DNA of 64,000 bases from Lachnospiraceae bacterium (GTDB taxonomy: Bacteria; Bacillota; Clostridia; Lachnospirales; Lachnospiraceae): NCBI GenBank assembly GCA_910575275.1, contig CAJTEE010000010.1, forward strand, positions 1 through 64,000, written 5' to 3'. The position numbers were made by a program, and so were the translations under genes. Below are positions 46,314 to 54,494 of this stretch, piece by piece (position 1 is the first letter of the stretch; each line of letters opens with the position of its first letter). The notes under the pieces were generated by a model, which did no database searches, was not told the origin of the DNA, and saw only the letters and a program-made list of their open reading frames with translations.

Positions 46314-47405
46314 TCAGCCCCCGTTTGTCTCCGTCTTGGCCGTCTCTCCCGTTTCGGCCTCCACGGCATTTTCAATCAGATAATAATAAGCGGCTCCCAT
46401 CTCAAACAACCGGTTTGCGGACTCCTCGCCATAGGCCAAAACCATTGCCGTCTGATTCTCAAAGGAATTCATATGGGCCATGCTTTCCTTCTGGCTGTCC
46501 GTTGCCGTCAGCTTCTCGGCCTTTATGATCTCATCGATCGCCATTTCCTGCTTGACAAGCTCCTCGGCAACCTCCTTAAGCCCCTCTGAGTCCGTTCCCA
46601 TATAGATCGCCAGAAATGTTTCCAGATCCATTCCATACTGGGCCGCATACGCCTGGTACGTCATTTGAAGCTCTGTAAACATCTCCTCCACCTTGGAGTC
46701 GTCACAGACGATCTCAGAATTTTCGATCACCTGGGCCAAAAGCTCGTTTCCGGCACTGTTAAACCATTCACTTTCCTGCTGATTTTCAAGCTCCTTTCGA
46801 AGCTCCTCTTTCAGAGAGGCAAGCGTTGCCGTCTCCTCACCGGTTACACGCCTGGCAAGCGCATCATCAATCTGTGTCTGCTCTGGATCTTTAATCGCAT
46901 TCAGGGTGACATGGAACACTACAGGCTGCCCTGCGAGCTCTGCGTTGTCGTAAGTCTCTGGGAAAGTGAGCTCCAAGTCCTTTTCCTCCCCCGGACGCAT
47001 TCCGACGACGCCGGCTTCAAATCCGTCGATAAACCGGCCGCTTCCCAGCGTCAGGTCAAAATTACTCCCGGTCCCGCCCTGAAATGCCACGCCATCCTTC
47101 GTGCCCACAAAATCAATATTCGCCACATCTCCATCCTTTGCCGCCCGGCCCGTGATCTCGGCCGGATAGACGCTTTTCAGATAGTTCAGCTGGTTTTCCA
47201 GCATGGTGTCCGTGACTTCTTTTCTCTGCGCCGTCAGGGTAAGCCCTTTATACGTGCCCAACGTAATGCGCGCAGAGGACGCGGCTTTAGCGGTCGTCTC
47301 CTGCTGCCCCTCTCCCTTCGTCCCCTCTGCGCCAGCCCTTTGGCAGCCCGTTATGAGCATGGCTAAAGCCGCCACACAGAGACAGATTTTCACAAGTTTT
47401 TTCAT
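46314..47405 (-). CDS. Trigger-factor-like FKBP lipoprotein (extracytoplasmic foldase)
   Basis: 363 residues. Lipobox LITGC (Cys about residue 21) directs it to the outer membrane face. An FKBP-type prolyl isomerase domain (DVANIDFVGTKDG, GSGRFIDGFEAGVVGM; residues about 95-185) is followed by a helical region resembling the trigger factor C-terminal arms (about 185-345). It probably helps secreted proteins fold. Classical trigger factor is cytoplasmic, so the lipoprotein signal is the notable point. Confidence 0.85.
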   Translation of the reverse strand: MKKLVKICLCVAALAMLITGCQRAGAEGTKGEGQQETTAKAASSARITLGTYKGLTLTAQRKEVTDTMLENQLNYLKSVYPAEITGRAAKDGDVANIDFVGTKDGVAFQGGTGSNFDLTLGSGRFIDGFEAGVVGMRPGEEKDLELTFPETYDNAELAGQPVVFHVTLNAIKDPEQTQIDDALARRVTGEETATLASLKEELRKELENQQESEWFNSAGNELLAQVIENSEIVCDDSKVEEMFTELQMTYQAYAAQYGMDLETFLAIYMGTDSEGLKEVAEELVKQEMAIDEIIKAEKLTATDSQKESMAHMNSFENQTAMVLAYGEESANRLFEMGAAYYYLIENAVEAETGETAKTETNGG

Positions 47406-47459
47406 AGATTTTTCTGTTTTCCTTTCTCCTCCCGTCTCCGGCCAGATGCCGGAAACGTT

Positions 47460-48854
47460 TTATTTGTAAAAAGCCGAAAAGGCCCGGTATGCGGAATATA
47501 CATCCAGCTTGGCCGCCAGCTCAAACGGCGCATGCATCGAAAGGATCGGGACGCCCACATCCACTACATCCACGTCAAGCTTTGCCACAAACTGGGCGAT
47601 TGTCCCGCCACCGCCCGCATCCACGGCTCCAAGCTCCCCGGTCTGCCAGAAAACGTCCTCCGCCTCCAGGAGTGCAATGACCTTTCCCATCGTCTCCGCA
47701 CTGGCGTCGCTGCTCCCTGACTTTCCGCGCGCCCCGGTGTACTTCGTCAGCACACAGCCGTGGTTGATATAGCTGGAATTGCGTTCCTCGTATACCGCCG
47801 GGAAGGTCGGGTCATAGGCCGCATTTACATCCGAAGAAAGACAGATGGAATTTCGCAAAACCGGTTTTAAATCGGCTTTCTGATTCCCGGAAAGCTCCTC
47901 CAAAATATGGCGCACAAAGTCGGAATTCAGGCCTGTATTTCCCACAGAGCCGATCTCCTCCTTATCCGCCAAAATCGTAAGCGTCGTATGTGCCGGCGCC
48001 TTCGCCTCCAGCTCGGCGCGAAGCGCCGTATAGGCGCAGACCCGGTCATCCTGGCCGTACGCACCTACAAGACTTCTGTCCAGTCCTATATCCATGGCGC
48101 GATATGCCGGTACGAACTCAATCTCGGCTCTGGTAAAATCCTTTTCCGTGATCCCGTATGCCTCGTGTAAGAGCTTCATGGCCGTAAGCTTGACCAGGTT
48201 TTTTAACTTGTCATCCTCCTCGTTTTCATAGAACGGCAGGGAGGCAGCAAAGATGTTTAGCTCCTCTCCTTTTAAGCCCTCCGAGAGTTTGCGTCCGTTC
48301 TGCTCCGAAGCCAGATGCGGTAAGAGATCCGTTACGCAAAACCGCGGCTCCCCGTCTGCCTCTCCGATGGAAATCTCCACGATCTCTCCGTCCGCACGCA
48401 CGACGGCGCCGTGCATCGCAAGCGGTACGGTCCCCCACTGGTATTTGCGGATCCCTCCATAGTAGTGAGGCTTTAAATACGCGATCTCACTCTTTTCAAA
48501 CAGCGGATTCGGCTTTAAGTCTAGGCGCGGCGAATCAATATGGGCACCGTTCATCCGGATTCCCGCTTCCAGCGGCATGGTTCCGACGGTTGATGCTACA
48601 AGGGCCTTGCCCCGGTTGTTCCAGTAGACCTTATCGCCCGGCCCGTATTGCTTTTTTCTGTCAAATTCCTCGTAGCCGGCGGCCCGAAGAAGCCTTATGG
48701 CCTCCCTTACACATTCTCTCTCTGTCTTTGCCCGGTCCAGAAATATTTTATAGTCTTCACAAAATGCATACGCGGCTTCCTTTAATGCAGGCGCCTTCTT
48801 TGCGATGTGCGGCGCCTCCCACAAAAGCTCCTTTGCAAGTTCTTTTCCGTTCAC
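47460..48854 (-). CDS. M18-family aminopeptidase
   Basis: 464 residues from a GTG at 48854 (AAGGAG 9 bases upstream). The longer frame begins with a TTG inside the end of the preceding gene and is not supported. Zinc ligands are in GAHIDSPRLDL (about residue 87), DKEEIGSVGNTG (about 305) and the C-terminal SMHAPFELAAKLD. The enzyme releases N-terminal residues, often acidic or neutral, from peptides in the cytoplasm. Confidence 0.9.
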   Translation of the reverse strand: MNGKELAKELLWEAPHIAKKAPALKEAAYAFCEDYKIFLDRAKTERECVREAIRLLRAAGYEEFDRKKQYGPGDKVYWNNRGKALVASTVGTMPLEAGIRMNGAHIDSPRLDLKPNPLFEKSEIAYLKPHYYGGIRKYQWGTVPLAMHGAVVRADGEIVEISIGEADGEPRFCVTDLLPHLASEQNGRKLSEGLKGEELNIFAASLPFYENEEDDKLKNLVKLTAMKLLHEAYGITEKDFTRAEIEFVPAYRAMDIGLDRSLVGAYGQDDRVCAYTALRAELEAKAPAHTTLTILADKEEIGSVGNTGLNSDFVRHILEELSGNQKADLKPVLRNSICLSSDVNAAYDPTFPAVYEERNSSYINHGCVLTKYTGARGKSGSSDASAETMGKVIALLEAEDVFWQTGELGAVDAGGGGTIAQFVAKLDVDVVDVGVPILSMHAPFELAAKLDVYSAYRAFSAFYK

Positions 48855-48900
48855 TCTGCCTGTCTCCTTCACTGCCGGTCTCAAAAGGACCCGCTTTTTA

Positions 48901-49359
48901 TTAAACTGTTCCAAATAATTCCCTGCTGTCCAGCATGAGGGTAAACGGCCCGTCGTTTGAAAGCTCGACCTTCATATCCGCCCCAAATTCCCCGTGCTCC
49001 ACTCTTTTCACTTGGCTCTTGCAGCGCTCCATGAAATATTCATACAGACGGTTCGCTTTCCCGGGATCCCCGGCTCCGGTAAAGCCCGGCCGGTTTCCCT
49101 TTCTGCAGTCCGCATAAAGGGTAAACTGACTCACCACCAGAAGCTCCCCATCCACATCGCTTAAAGAACGGTTGGTCTTTCCTTTCTCATCCTCAAAAAT
49201 CCGCAGCCTGCAGATCTTATCCGCCAGCTTGTCGGCCACTGTCTCGTCATCTGCATCGGAAACACCCAGAAAAATTAAAAAGCCCGTTCCGATCGAACCG
49301 ATTGTTTTTCCGTCCACGGCCACACTTGCCTGCGTGACCCTCTGCAGCACTGCTCTCAT
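48901..49359 (-). CDS. dtd: D-aminoacyl-tRNA deacylase
   Basis: 152 residues, the family's usual length. Removes D-amino acids from mischarged t[20 protein letters not shown] (about residues 77-93) and the Gly-Pro motif in NDGPFT (about 138) are the two signature sites. Its start overlaps the stop of the alarmone synthetase gene as ATGA, a common pairing of dtd with relA/spoT-type genes. Confidence 0.96.
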   Translation of the reverse strand: MRAVLQRVTQASVAVDGKTIGSIGTGFLIFLGVSDADDETVADKLADKICRLRIFEDEKGKTNRSLSDVDGELLVVSQFTLYADCRKGNRPGFTGAGDPGKANRLYEYFMERCKSQVKRVEHGEFGADMKVELSNDGPFTLMLDSRELFGTV

Positions 49360-50009
49360 GTCGTTCCTCCCTGTTCATTCTCCCGGCTGATCTGCATGAT
49401 CGCCTGATTTAAAGTGAACATCTTCTCATCCAATACTTCTACCACATCCGCACAAGACTTCAGCTCCGCCTCCATGTAATCCGGCGGGTTCCCCTCGAAT
49501 TTATATGCGATTTTATGTTCGAGAGAAGCCCAGAAATCCATCGCGATCGTGCGGATCTGAATTTCCACCTTCGTATCAACCTTTCCGTCCCGGACATATA
49601 CCGGGATCGTCACCACCATGTGATAGCTCTTGTAGCCGTTGGACTTCGGATATTTGATGTAGTCCTTTACATGGAGTACGGTAATGTCTCCCTGACGCGC
49701 AATCATATCCGCAATCGGATAAATATCCGACATAAACAGGCAGATGATCCGAATGCCTGCAATATCATTCAGATGCTCCACCATGTTTTCAATCGTCACC
49801 TCACGCCCGTCATTCTGGAGCTTTTTTACGATGCTCGCAGGCGTCTTTAAACGCGATTTGATGTGCTCGATCGGATTGTAGTTATAAAGCTGAACAAACT
49901 CATTGTTTAAAATTTCGATTTTTGTATTGATGGATTTCAACGCCGAGTTATACAAAAACATCGTCGATTTCCACTGATCGATCTGATCAATAGACGCGGG
50001 ATCTTTCAT
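49356..50009 (-). CDS. relQ: Small alarmone synthetase (RelQ/YjbM type)
   Basis: 217 residues. Single-domain (p)ppGpp synthetase without hydrolase or ACT domains. [23 protein letters not shown] and [23 protein letters not shown] are synthetase motifs with the catalytic Glu. It makes alarmone from ATP and GDP/GTP under stress. GGGGAGGAGG lies upstream of the ATG. It is cotranscribed with dtd. Confidence 0.92.
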   Translation of the reverse strand: MKDPASIDQIDQWKSTMFLYNSALKSINTKIEILNNEFVQLYNYNPIEHIKSRLKTPASIVKKLQNDGREVTIENMVEHLNDIAGIRIICLFMSDIYPIADMIARQGDITVLHVKDYIKYPKSNGYKSYHMVVTIPVYVRDGKVDTKVEIQIRTIAMDFWASLEHKIAYKFEGNPPDYMEAELKSCADVVEVLDEKMFTLNQAIMQISRENEQGGTT

Positions 50010-50029
50010 TCTGCCATCGCCTCCTCCCC

Positions 50030-50220
50030 GGTAACAGTTCAGACGATGTCCGAACTGTTACAGCATACGACCATGTGAAATCGCTTCGCGGTTCTAAGCG
50101 CCGATGGCGCTTGTTCAGAACCGGCCGAAACGGAGTGTAGACTGAGTCGTATGCCTGCGGCCATTACGTTTTCGTACGGTCAGCGCAGCAAATGCGCAGA
50201 CCTATTTGAACTGTTGTCCT
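50030..50220. repeat. Composite palindromic intergenic element
   Basis: Nested dyads: GTAACAGTTC/GAACTGTTAC (50031-50061), GCATACGAC/GTCGTATGC (50064-50153) enclosing GGTTCT/AGAACC and AAGCGCC/GGCGCTT, then a GCGCAGCAAATGCGC module (50183-50197). The last module recurs at 25197, 25338 and 51201. No coding potential is seen between 50010 and 50257. Confidence 0.7.
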
Positions 50221-50257
50221 CCCCGCACAGGAGCAAAAACCCGGCATTCCGGTCGGC

Positions 50258-51151
50258 TCAATCAAACTTGAGACCTTTCAAGAGCGCGCCGAGCCCTGTG
50301 CTCGCCCGGCCGTCTTCCTTATAATCAAACGTATCCTCCGGCTCGGGCGACTCGTCGATGAGTGCTTTCATGCTGAGGCTGATCTTATTGTCTGCCGTAG
50401 AAATAATTTTTACGCGGATTTCCTGGCCCTCCTTCAGGACGACGCCCGGATGCTTGATCCGCTGTGTGCTGATCTGCGAAATATGCAGAAGTCCCGACAG
50501 GCCATTCTCCAAAATCACGAACGCGCCATAGGGCTTTAAGGTATCAACGGTCCCGTTCATCACCGCGCCCACCTCGCATTTGGCGATCTGGCGGTTCTTC
50601 TCCTCCTGTTTTTTCTCACGCGCGGCTTCCCGTCCGGAAAGCACAAGGCGGCGTTCCTCCTCATTTACCGTGATGACTGTTACATCAATGGTCTTCCCCG
50701 CCCATTCCTTGACGTCTTCCACGTATTCATCCGACAGCCTCGAGACCGGAATAAAGCCGCGGATCCCCTCCAAATACGCCACTGCGCCCGCGTTGACCGT
50801 CTCGCTTATTTTTACCGGGACCACGGTCCTCTCCTCCATGAGCTTTCTTAATTTTTCCCAGGCAAGAACCGCATTCGCCTCTTTTTTGGAAAGGACCATA
50901 TTGCCCTCGCCGTCGTTCGTCGCCATCACAGTCGCTACGATCGTATCGCCCGGATGGATCGCCTCCTCCATGCGAAAATCCGGATCCTCACTCAGATCCT
51001 CTCTGCGGATCACACCATCTGCATACGCCTTCAGATCCACAAGCACTGCATCCTCTGTCACGTCGATTACCGTACCCGTCACCACATCGCCCACGCGTAT
51101 TCTCTTAAGAGTCGCCTCCAGCTCCTCCTTAAAATCTTCCATTGTTTCCAT
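50258..51151 (-). CDS. S1-domain RNA-binding protein (ribosomal protein S1-like)
   Basis: 297 residues with three S1 domains: GDVVTGTVIDVTEDAVLVDL (from about residue 22), a degenerate middle one with VNAGAVAYLEGIRGFIPVS, and GAVMNGTVDTLKPYGAFVIL (from about 195). Firmicutes encode such short S1 paralogues, which bind mRNA or ribosomes. It stands alone between two palindromic repeat regions. The ribosome site GAAGGT is moderate. Confidence 0.88.
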   Translation of the reverse strand: METMEDFKEELEATLKRIRVGDVVTGTVIDVTEDAVLVDLKAYADGVIRREDLSEDPDFRMEEAIHPGDTIVATVMATNDGEGNMVLSKKEANAVLAWEKLRKLMEERTVVPVKISETVNAGAVAYLEGIRGFIPVSRLSDEYVEDVKEWAGKTIDVTVITVNEEERRLVLSGREAAREKKQEEKNRQIAKCEVGAVMNGTVDTLKPYGAFVILENGLSGLLHISQISTQRIKHPGVVLKEGQEIRVKIISTADNKISLSMKALIDESPEPEDTFDYKEDGRASTGLGALLKGLKFD

Positions 51152-51194
51152 GAAACTGTACCTTCTTTCTTTTTCACATTTCTATGTTTTCGTA

Positions 51195-51240
51195 CGGTCG
51201 GCACAGCACGTGCGCAGACCTATCAGAACTGTTACTATTT
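51195..51240. repeat. Single copy of the GCGCA palindromic module
   Basis: GCACAGCACGTGCGCAGACC then TAT (51201-51223), preceded by TTTTCGTACGGTC and followed by AGAACTGTTAC. It matches the module at 50183, including both flanks, but is partly diverged. Confidence 0.65.
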
Positions 51241-51296
51241 AACCACATTCGCTCCAAGATTGCAAGCGCTGCAGATTTTATTTTTAAGCACAAAAA

Positions 51297-51327
51297 GACC
51301 GTGGAGTCGAACCGCTGCTCCACAGTC
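51297..51327 (-). terminator. Terminator of the secreted-protein gene
   Basis: GAC-GTGGAG/CTCCAC-GTC stem with an 11-base loop; on the minus strand CTTTTTG follows. Confidence 0.7.
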
Positions 51328-51360
51328 CTTCATCTTTTGTCAAATTAACAAACTTTTGCG

Positions 51361-51813
51361 CTACTCAAGCAGCTTATTGACTTTCTTCCAGCGGGCGGCT
51401 ATCTCCTCCTGATCGGCAAGCCGGTCCTTTTGGATACGGATCACGTTTTCCAGCGCTGCATTGGCTCCGTCGGCATTTAGTTTCTCATCACAGTTTTTTT
51501 TCGCCTGCATGTAAGGATCCATGCTCTCCTGCTCCTTCTCCTGGTTCTTCTGGAGCTCCAAAAGCTCGGTGACAAGCTTCTTTGCCTCCTCCGACGGGTC
51601 TTCCACATCCTGCCACTTCAAAAGATGGGTCTTATTCTCAGCGTTTATTTTATCCAACGCAATACTGTTTTGAAGCATGTCTTTCCAGTTATCGGCAATG
51701 GCAGTCTCATATGCCTCCTTTGCAGCCTCATCTTCATCGGTCTTTGCAAAGCCTGTCACGGACATGCCAAACAGGCAGGCAAGAAGCGCTGTGAAAAACA
51801 GTAATTTTTTCAT
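51361..51813 (-). CDS. Secreted helical protein of unknown function
   Basis: 150 residues from the ATG at 51813 (GAGGAGGGG 7 bases upstream). A signal peptide (residues 1-23, ending VTGFA) is followed by a highly charged, helix-forming chain rich in Glu, Lys and Ala. No Cys in the mature part except one near residue 105. No family recognised. It lies directly downstream of a two-component system on the same strand (43 bases) and may be controlled by it or belong to the same transcript. Confidence 0.75.
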   Translation of the reverse strand: MKKLLFFTALLACLFGMSVTGFAKTDEDEAAKEAYETAIADNWKDMLQNSIALDKINAENKTHLLKWQDVEDPSEEAKKLVTELLELQKNQEKEQESMDPYMQAKKNCDEKLNADGANAALENVIRIQKDRLADQEEIAARWKKVNKLLE

Positions 51814-51856
51814 CCTGGTGCCCCTCCTCTCTTGTGTTATCTTATCATATTCTTCC

Positions 51857-53281
51857 TCATTCTTCCATGGCAAAGCTGCGGCAATCCTGCGGCAGTCTGA
51901 TGATAAATACGGCTCCATCCGGCCGGCTTTGCGCCTCTATGTCACCACCCATATATTCCAACGACCGCTTTGCGATCGCCAGACCCAATCCATGATTTCC
52001 GTTCTTTCCTTTATAAAAGCGTTCAAACAGGTGCAAAAGATCTTCGTCTCCAAGCCCTGGTCCGTCATCCTGAACGGTTAAGAGGATCTGACCCCCGCTG
52101 CTCTCGACCGTAATATGCACGGCTGTCTTTGCATAGCGAATGCAGTTGGAAACCACGTTGGTAACGGCTCGTTCCAAAAGCTGCACATCTGTGATCAGCA
52201 AAAATTCCTCCCCCGGCTCCAGGAAAAGCTTTATTTTTTTTGAATAAGCCAATCCCTCCAGGCGCTCAAACCGTTCTTCGATAAACGCACGCAGCTCTAC
52301 CCGAACCGGCACAACCTGGTATCGGAGCTGGTCCATCCTTGTTAACGTCAGGATCCCGTCCACGACCTCCGTCAGCCGATTGCTTTCCTCCAAAATCACC
52401 CCGGCTGCCTGGGAAGTGTCCGCAAAAACCCCCCGCTGGATTCCCTGCGCATACCCGCCAATGGACATGAGAGGGGTCCGAAGCTCGTGAGAGGCATTTT
52501 GAAAAAACGCCCGTTCCGCCTGGTCGGCACGCAAAAGCTTCTCCTGCATCTGGTTGATCTCATCCTCCAGCTCACAGAGTTCCTTTACGGTCGCTCCCGT
52601 CTCGACCGGCCTGAATTTTTTTTCTCCGATTCCCCTTGCCGCTTCGCAGAGCCGGCGCACCGGCCCGGAGATGCTTCCCGCCACAAACCAGAACAGAACG
52701 ATCCAGACTGCCGCCATAATGCCCATGATCATTAAGACCAGCCCGGAGACCCGGTCTAAAATCACGCCTGTATCGTGAATCGGGCAGTACAGGATCACAT
52801 GGCTGACACGCTCTTTATCCCCTGCTTCCAGATATCTGTAATACAACAGATAGCGGTTTTCCCCGATTGTTTCCTCCACAGTCCCATCGGCCTCCCAACA
52901 TGTATCCGGCTGCGTAAGCTCCGATAAAGCCAGCGCGTAAAGCTGCGTCATCTCCGGCTGGTCGTCGTAATTTCTTGGATAAACGACCCGATACCCGCCG
53001 TTTAACGCCAGCATTTTTGTCTCTCCCGCGGCAGTCTGCACCAGGCCGCGCAGCTCGGAAAGCAGGCCCTCCTCCTCTGCCCCATCTGTCTTGGAGGATC
53101 CGGCTTCCCATCTTGCAACCGCTTCCCCGGTCCTGCGGATCAAAAGCTCCAGATCCCGTTTTGCGTTATAATTCATACTCCCTTCCAGGGAATACGCCAG
53201 AATCATCCAGACCGCCACAGGAAACGCAATCAGAAGCCCCATGACCGGCAGAAAAATCTTCATCCGAATGCTGAGCTTCAT
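51857..53281 (-). CDS. Sensor histidine kinase (HisKA, HAMP)
   Basis: 474 residues. Two membrane helices (about 8-30 and 175-200) flank an extracytoplasmic domain with several aromatic residues. HAMP follows, then HisKA with phosphoacceptor in FFQNASHELRTPLMS (about residue 255) and the ATPase domain with VVSNCIRYAK (N box), QDDGPGLG and GLGLAIAKR. Its start overlaps the regulator's stop as ATGA. The signal is unknown. Confidence 0.93.
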   Translation of the reverse strand: MKLSIRMKIFLPVMGLLIAFPVAVWMILAYSLEGSMNYNAKRDLELLIRRTGEAVARWEAGSSKTDGAEEEGLLSELRGLVQTAAGETKMLALNGGYRVVYPRNYDDQPEMTQLYALALSELTQPDTCWEADGTVEETIGENRYLLYYRYLEAGDKERVSHVILYCPIHDTGVILDRVSGLVLMIMGIMAAVWIVLFWFVAGSISGPVRRLCEAARGIGEKKFRPVETGATVKELCELEDEINQMQEKLLRADQAERAFFQNASHELRTPLMSIGGYAQGIQRGVFADTSQAAGVILEESNRLTEVVDGILTLTRMDQLRYQVVPVRVELRAFIEERFERLEGLAYSKKIKLFLEPGEEFLLITDVQLLERAVTNVVSNCIRYAKTAVHITVESSGGQILLTVQDDGPGLGDEDLLHLFERFYKGKNGNHGLGLAIAKRSLEYMGGDIEAQSRPDGAVFIIRLPQDCRSFAMEE

Positions 53282-53979
53282 GCCTCACCACCGGCCGTCA
53301 GTCGGAAGCCGTAGCCCCATACCGTCTCGATGCGGACGGCACTGCTTAGGTCCTTAAGCTTCTTACGCAGACGCTTTACCATATCGTCCACGGCTCTCGT
53401 ATCCACCTCATTGCTGTCCACCTTCCAGAGGGATTTTAAAAGATCATCCCGGCTCGCCGCATGTTCCGGATACTCCATCATGTGACAGAGGAAATCAAAC
53501 TCCAATGGCGTCAGGGAAAGCTCTTTGTCTTTTAGTCTTGCCTGCCGGCGTTTCGGATACAAGAGGATATCTCCGAATTCATAGCTTTCATGGCTCTCCT
53601 CCTGGCCAGAGAACGCATCCACACGTCTGAACAAGGCCTTGACACGCGTCACGAGCTCCAGCGGCAAAAACGGTTTTACCATATAGTCATCGCTTCCAAG
53701 CGTGATTCCCGTAATCCGGTCGAGCGGCGAATCCTTCGCGGAAACGATAATAATCGGAACATGACTGCTTTTCCGGATCTGGGTGCATACGGTAAGGCCA
53801 TCCAGCCCCGGCATCATAATATCCAGGATGCACAGATCCGGCATCCGCTTTGCACAGGCCGCCAGAAGGGATTCCCCATCCCCAAAACACTGCACCTCAA
53901 ACCCCTCCTTTTCAAGAAAGTTCTGGATCAAAAAGCAGATGTTTTTTTCATCATCGGCCACATAGATTCGTTTTGCCAC
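53278..53979 (-). CDS. OmpR-family response regulator
   Basis: 233 residues from a GTG at 53979 (AAGGAGGAGGG 6 bases upstream); the longer ATG frame runs through the promoter region and is not credible. Receiver: YVADDEKN, phosphoacceptor in CILDIMMPGLDG (about residue 51), KPFLPLEL. C-terminal winged helix with LTPLEFDFLCHMMEYPEHAASRDD split over residues about 155-180 and WGYGFRL at the end. It is first in the operon with the kinase. Confidence 0.93.
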   Translation of the reverse strand: MAKRIYVADDEKNICFLIQNFLEKEGFEVQCFGDGESLLAACAKRMPDLCILDIMMPGLDGLTVCTQIRKSSHVPIIIVSAKDSPLDRITGITLGSDDYMVKPFLPLELVTRVKALFRRVDAFSGQEESHESYEFGDILLYPKRRQARLKDKELSLTPLEFDFLCHMMEYPEHAASRDDLLKSLWKVDSNEVDTRAVDDMVKRLRKKLKDLSSAVRIETVWGYGFRLTAGGEA

Positions 53980-54005
53980 GTTGTACCCTCCTCCTTTTGA
54001 CTTAT

Positions 54006-54042
54006 AGGAAACGGCATAAATCTCTTTTTTATGACGTTTCCT
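54006..54042. promoter_or_regulatory. Dyad 1 upstream of the two-component operon
   Basis: AGGAAACGGCATAAA (54006-54020) and TTTATGACGTTTCCT (54028-54042) form a near-perfect inverted repeat between the promoter and the regulator's start. The GGAAACG/CGTTTCC core matches dyad 2 at 54111. Confidence 0.55.
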
Positions 54043-54110
54043 GCGCCGATTTTTGCTGCGTATAAATGCAGAATCCACCTTGCAAAAATCGTGCGCATCC
54101 CCCGGAGGGG

Positions 54111-54148
54111 CTATAGGAAACGGCAAATTTATTTGTCGTTTCCTATAG
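54111..54148. promoter_or_regulatory. Dyad 2 overlapping the two-component promoter
   Basis: CTATAGGAAACGGCAAA and TTTGTCGTTTCCTATAG (54132-54148) are 17-base arms around a 4-base loop. The right arm touches the -10 of the minus-strand promoter. It could be an autoregulatory operator or a 5' mRNA hairpin. Confidence 0.55.
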
Positions 54149-54175
54149 TATATCATCCTGGTAACTTTCGGTAAA
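54147..54175 (-). promoter_or_regulatory. Probable promoter of the two-component operon
   Basis: Minus-strand TTTACC (54170-54175), 17-base spacer, TATACT (54147-54152). Confidence 0.55.
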
Positions 54176-54213
54176 TACCCTGCCGCAGGATTGCCGCAAA
54201 AGGCAAAAAACAA

Positions 54214-54357
54214 GTTACTGTTCACTCCATGACGAATCACTCCACTGTTTAGTCATGAGCCAATACCGTTATGGAGCCAAATCATATGCCCCATCGCCGC
54301 AGGCGATTTCAAATGGGCATATGCTGTTACATTCACAGGGGACCTGTGAACAGTAAC
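54214..54357. repeat. Large nested palindrome between divergent genes
   Basis: Outer arms GTTACTGTTCAC (54214-54225) and GTGAACAGTAAC (54346-54357) enclose CATATGCCC/GGGCATATG (54283-54323), ATCGCC-GCA-GGCGAT (54293-54307) and CACAGG/CCTGTG. The ATCGCC module also occurs near 25288. The rest of 53980-54494 holds only the promoter and dyads listed here. Confidence 0.75.
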
Positions 54358-54494
54358 AAAAACAAAATTGGAACTCCGAATTTTGTCATTGTACTTTCTT
54401 TGAAACTGTAGTAAACTGTCTTTGTAGCACGGTACATTAACAATGTACATCGTAATCTGCCGAAAAGCAAAAAGCGAAAGGATGGAACTATTTT

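Noticed and set aside
48855-48914. Longer M18 aminopeptidase starting with TTG at 48914
   Set aside because: It overlaps the end of dtd with no ribosome site; the GTG at 48854 has one.
53980-54240. 87-codon N-terminal extension of the OmpR-type regulator
   Set aside because: It covers the promoter and two dyads. The GTG at 53979 has AAGGAGGAGGG and gives the standard length.
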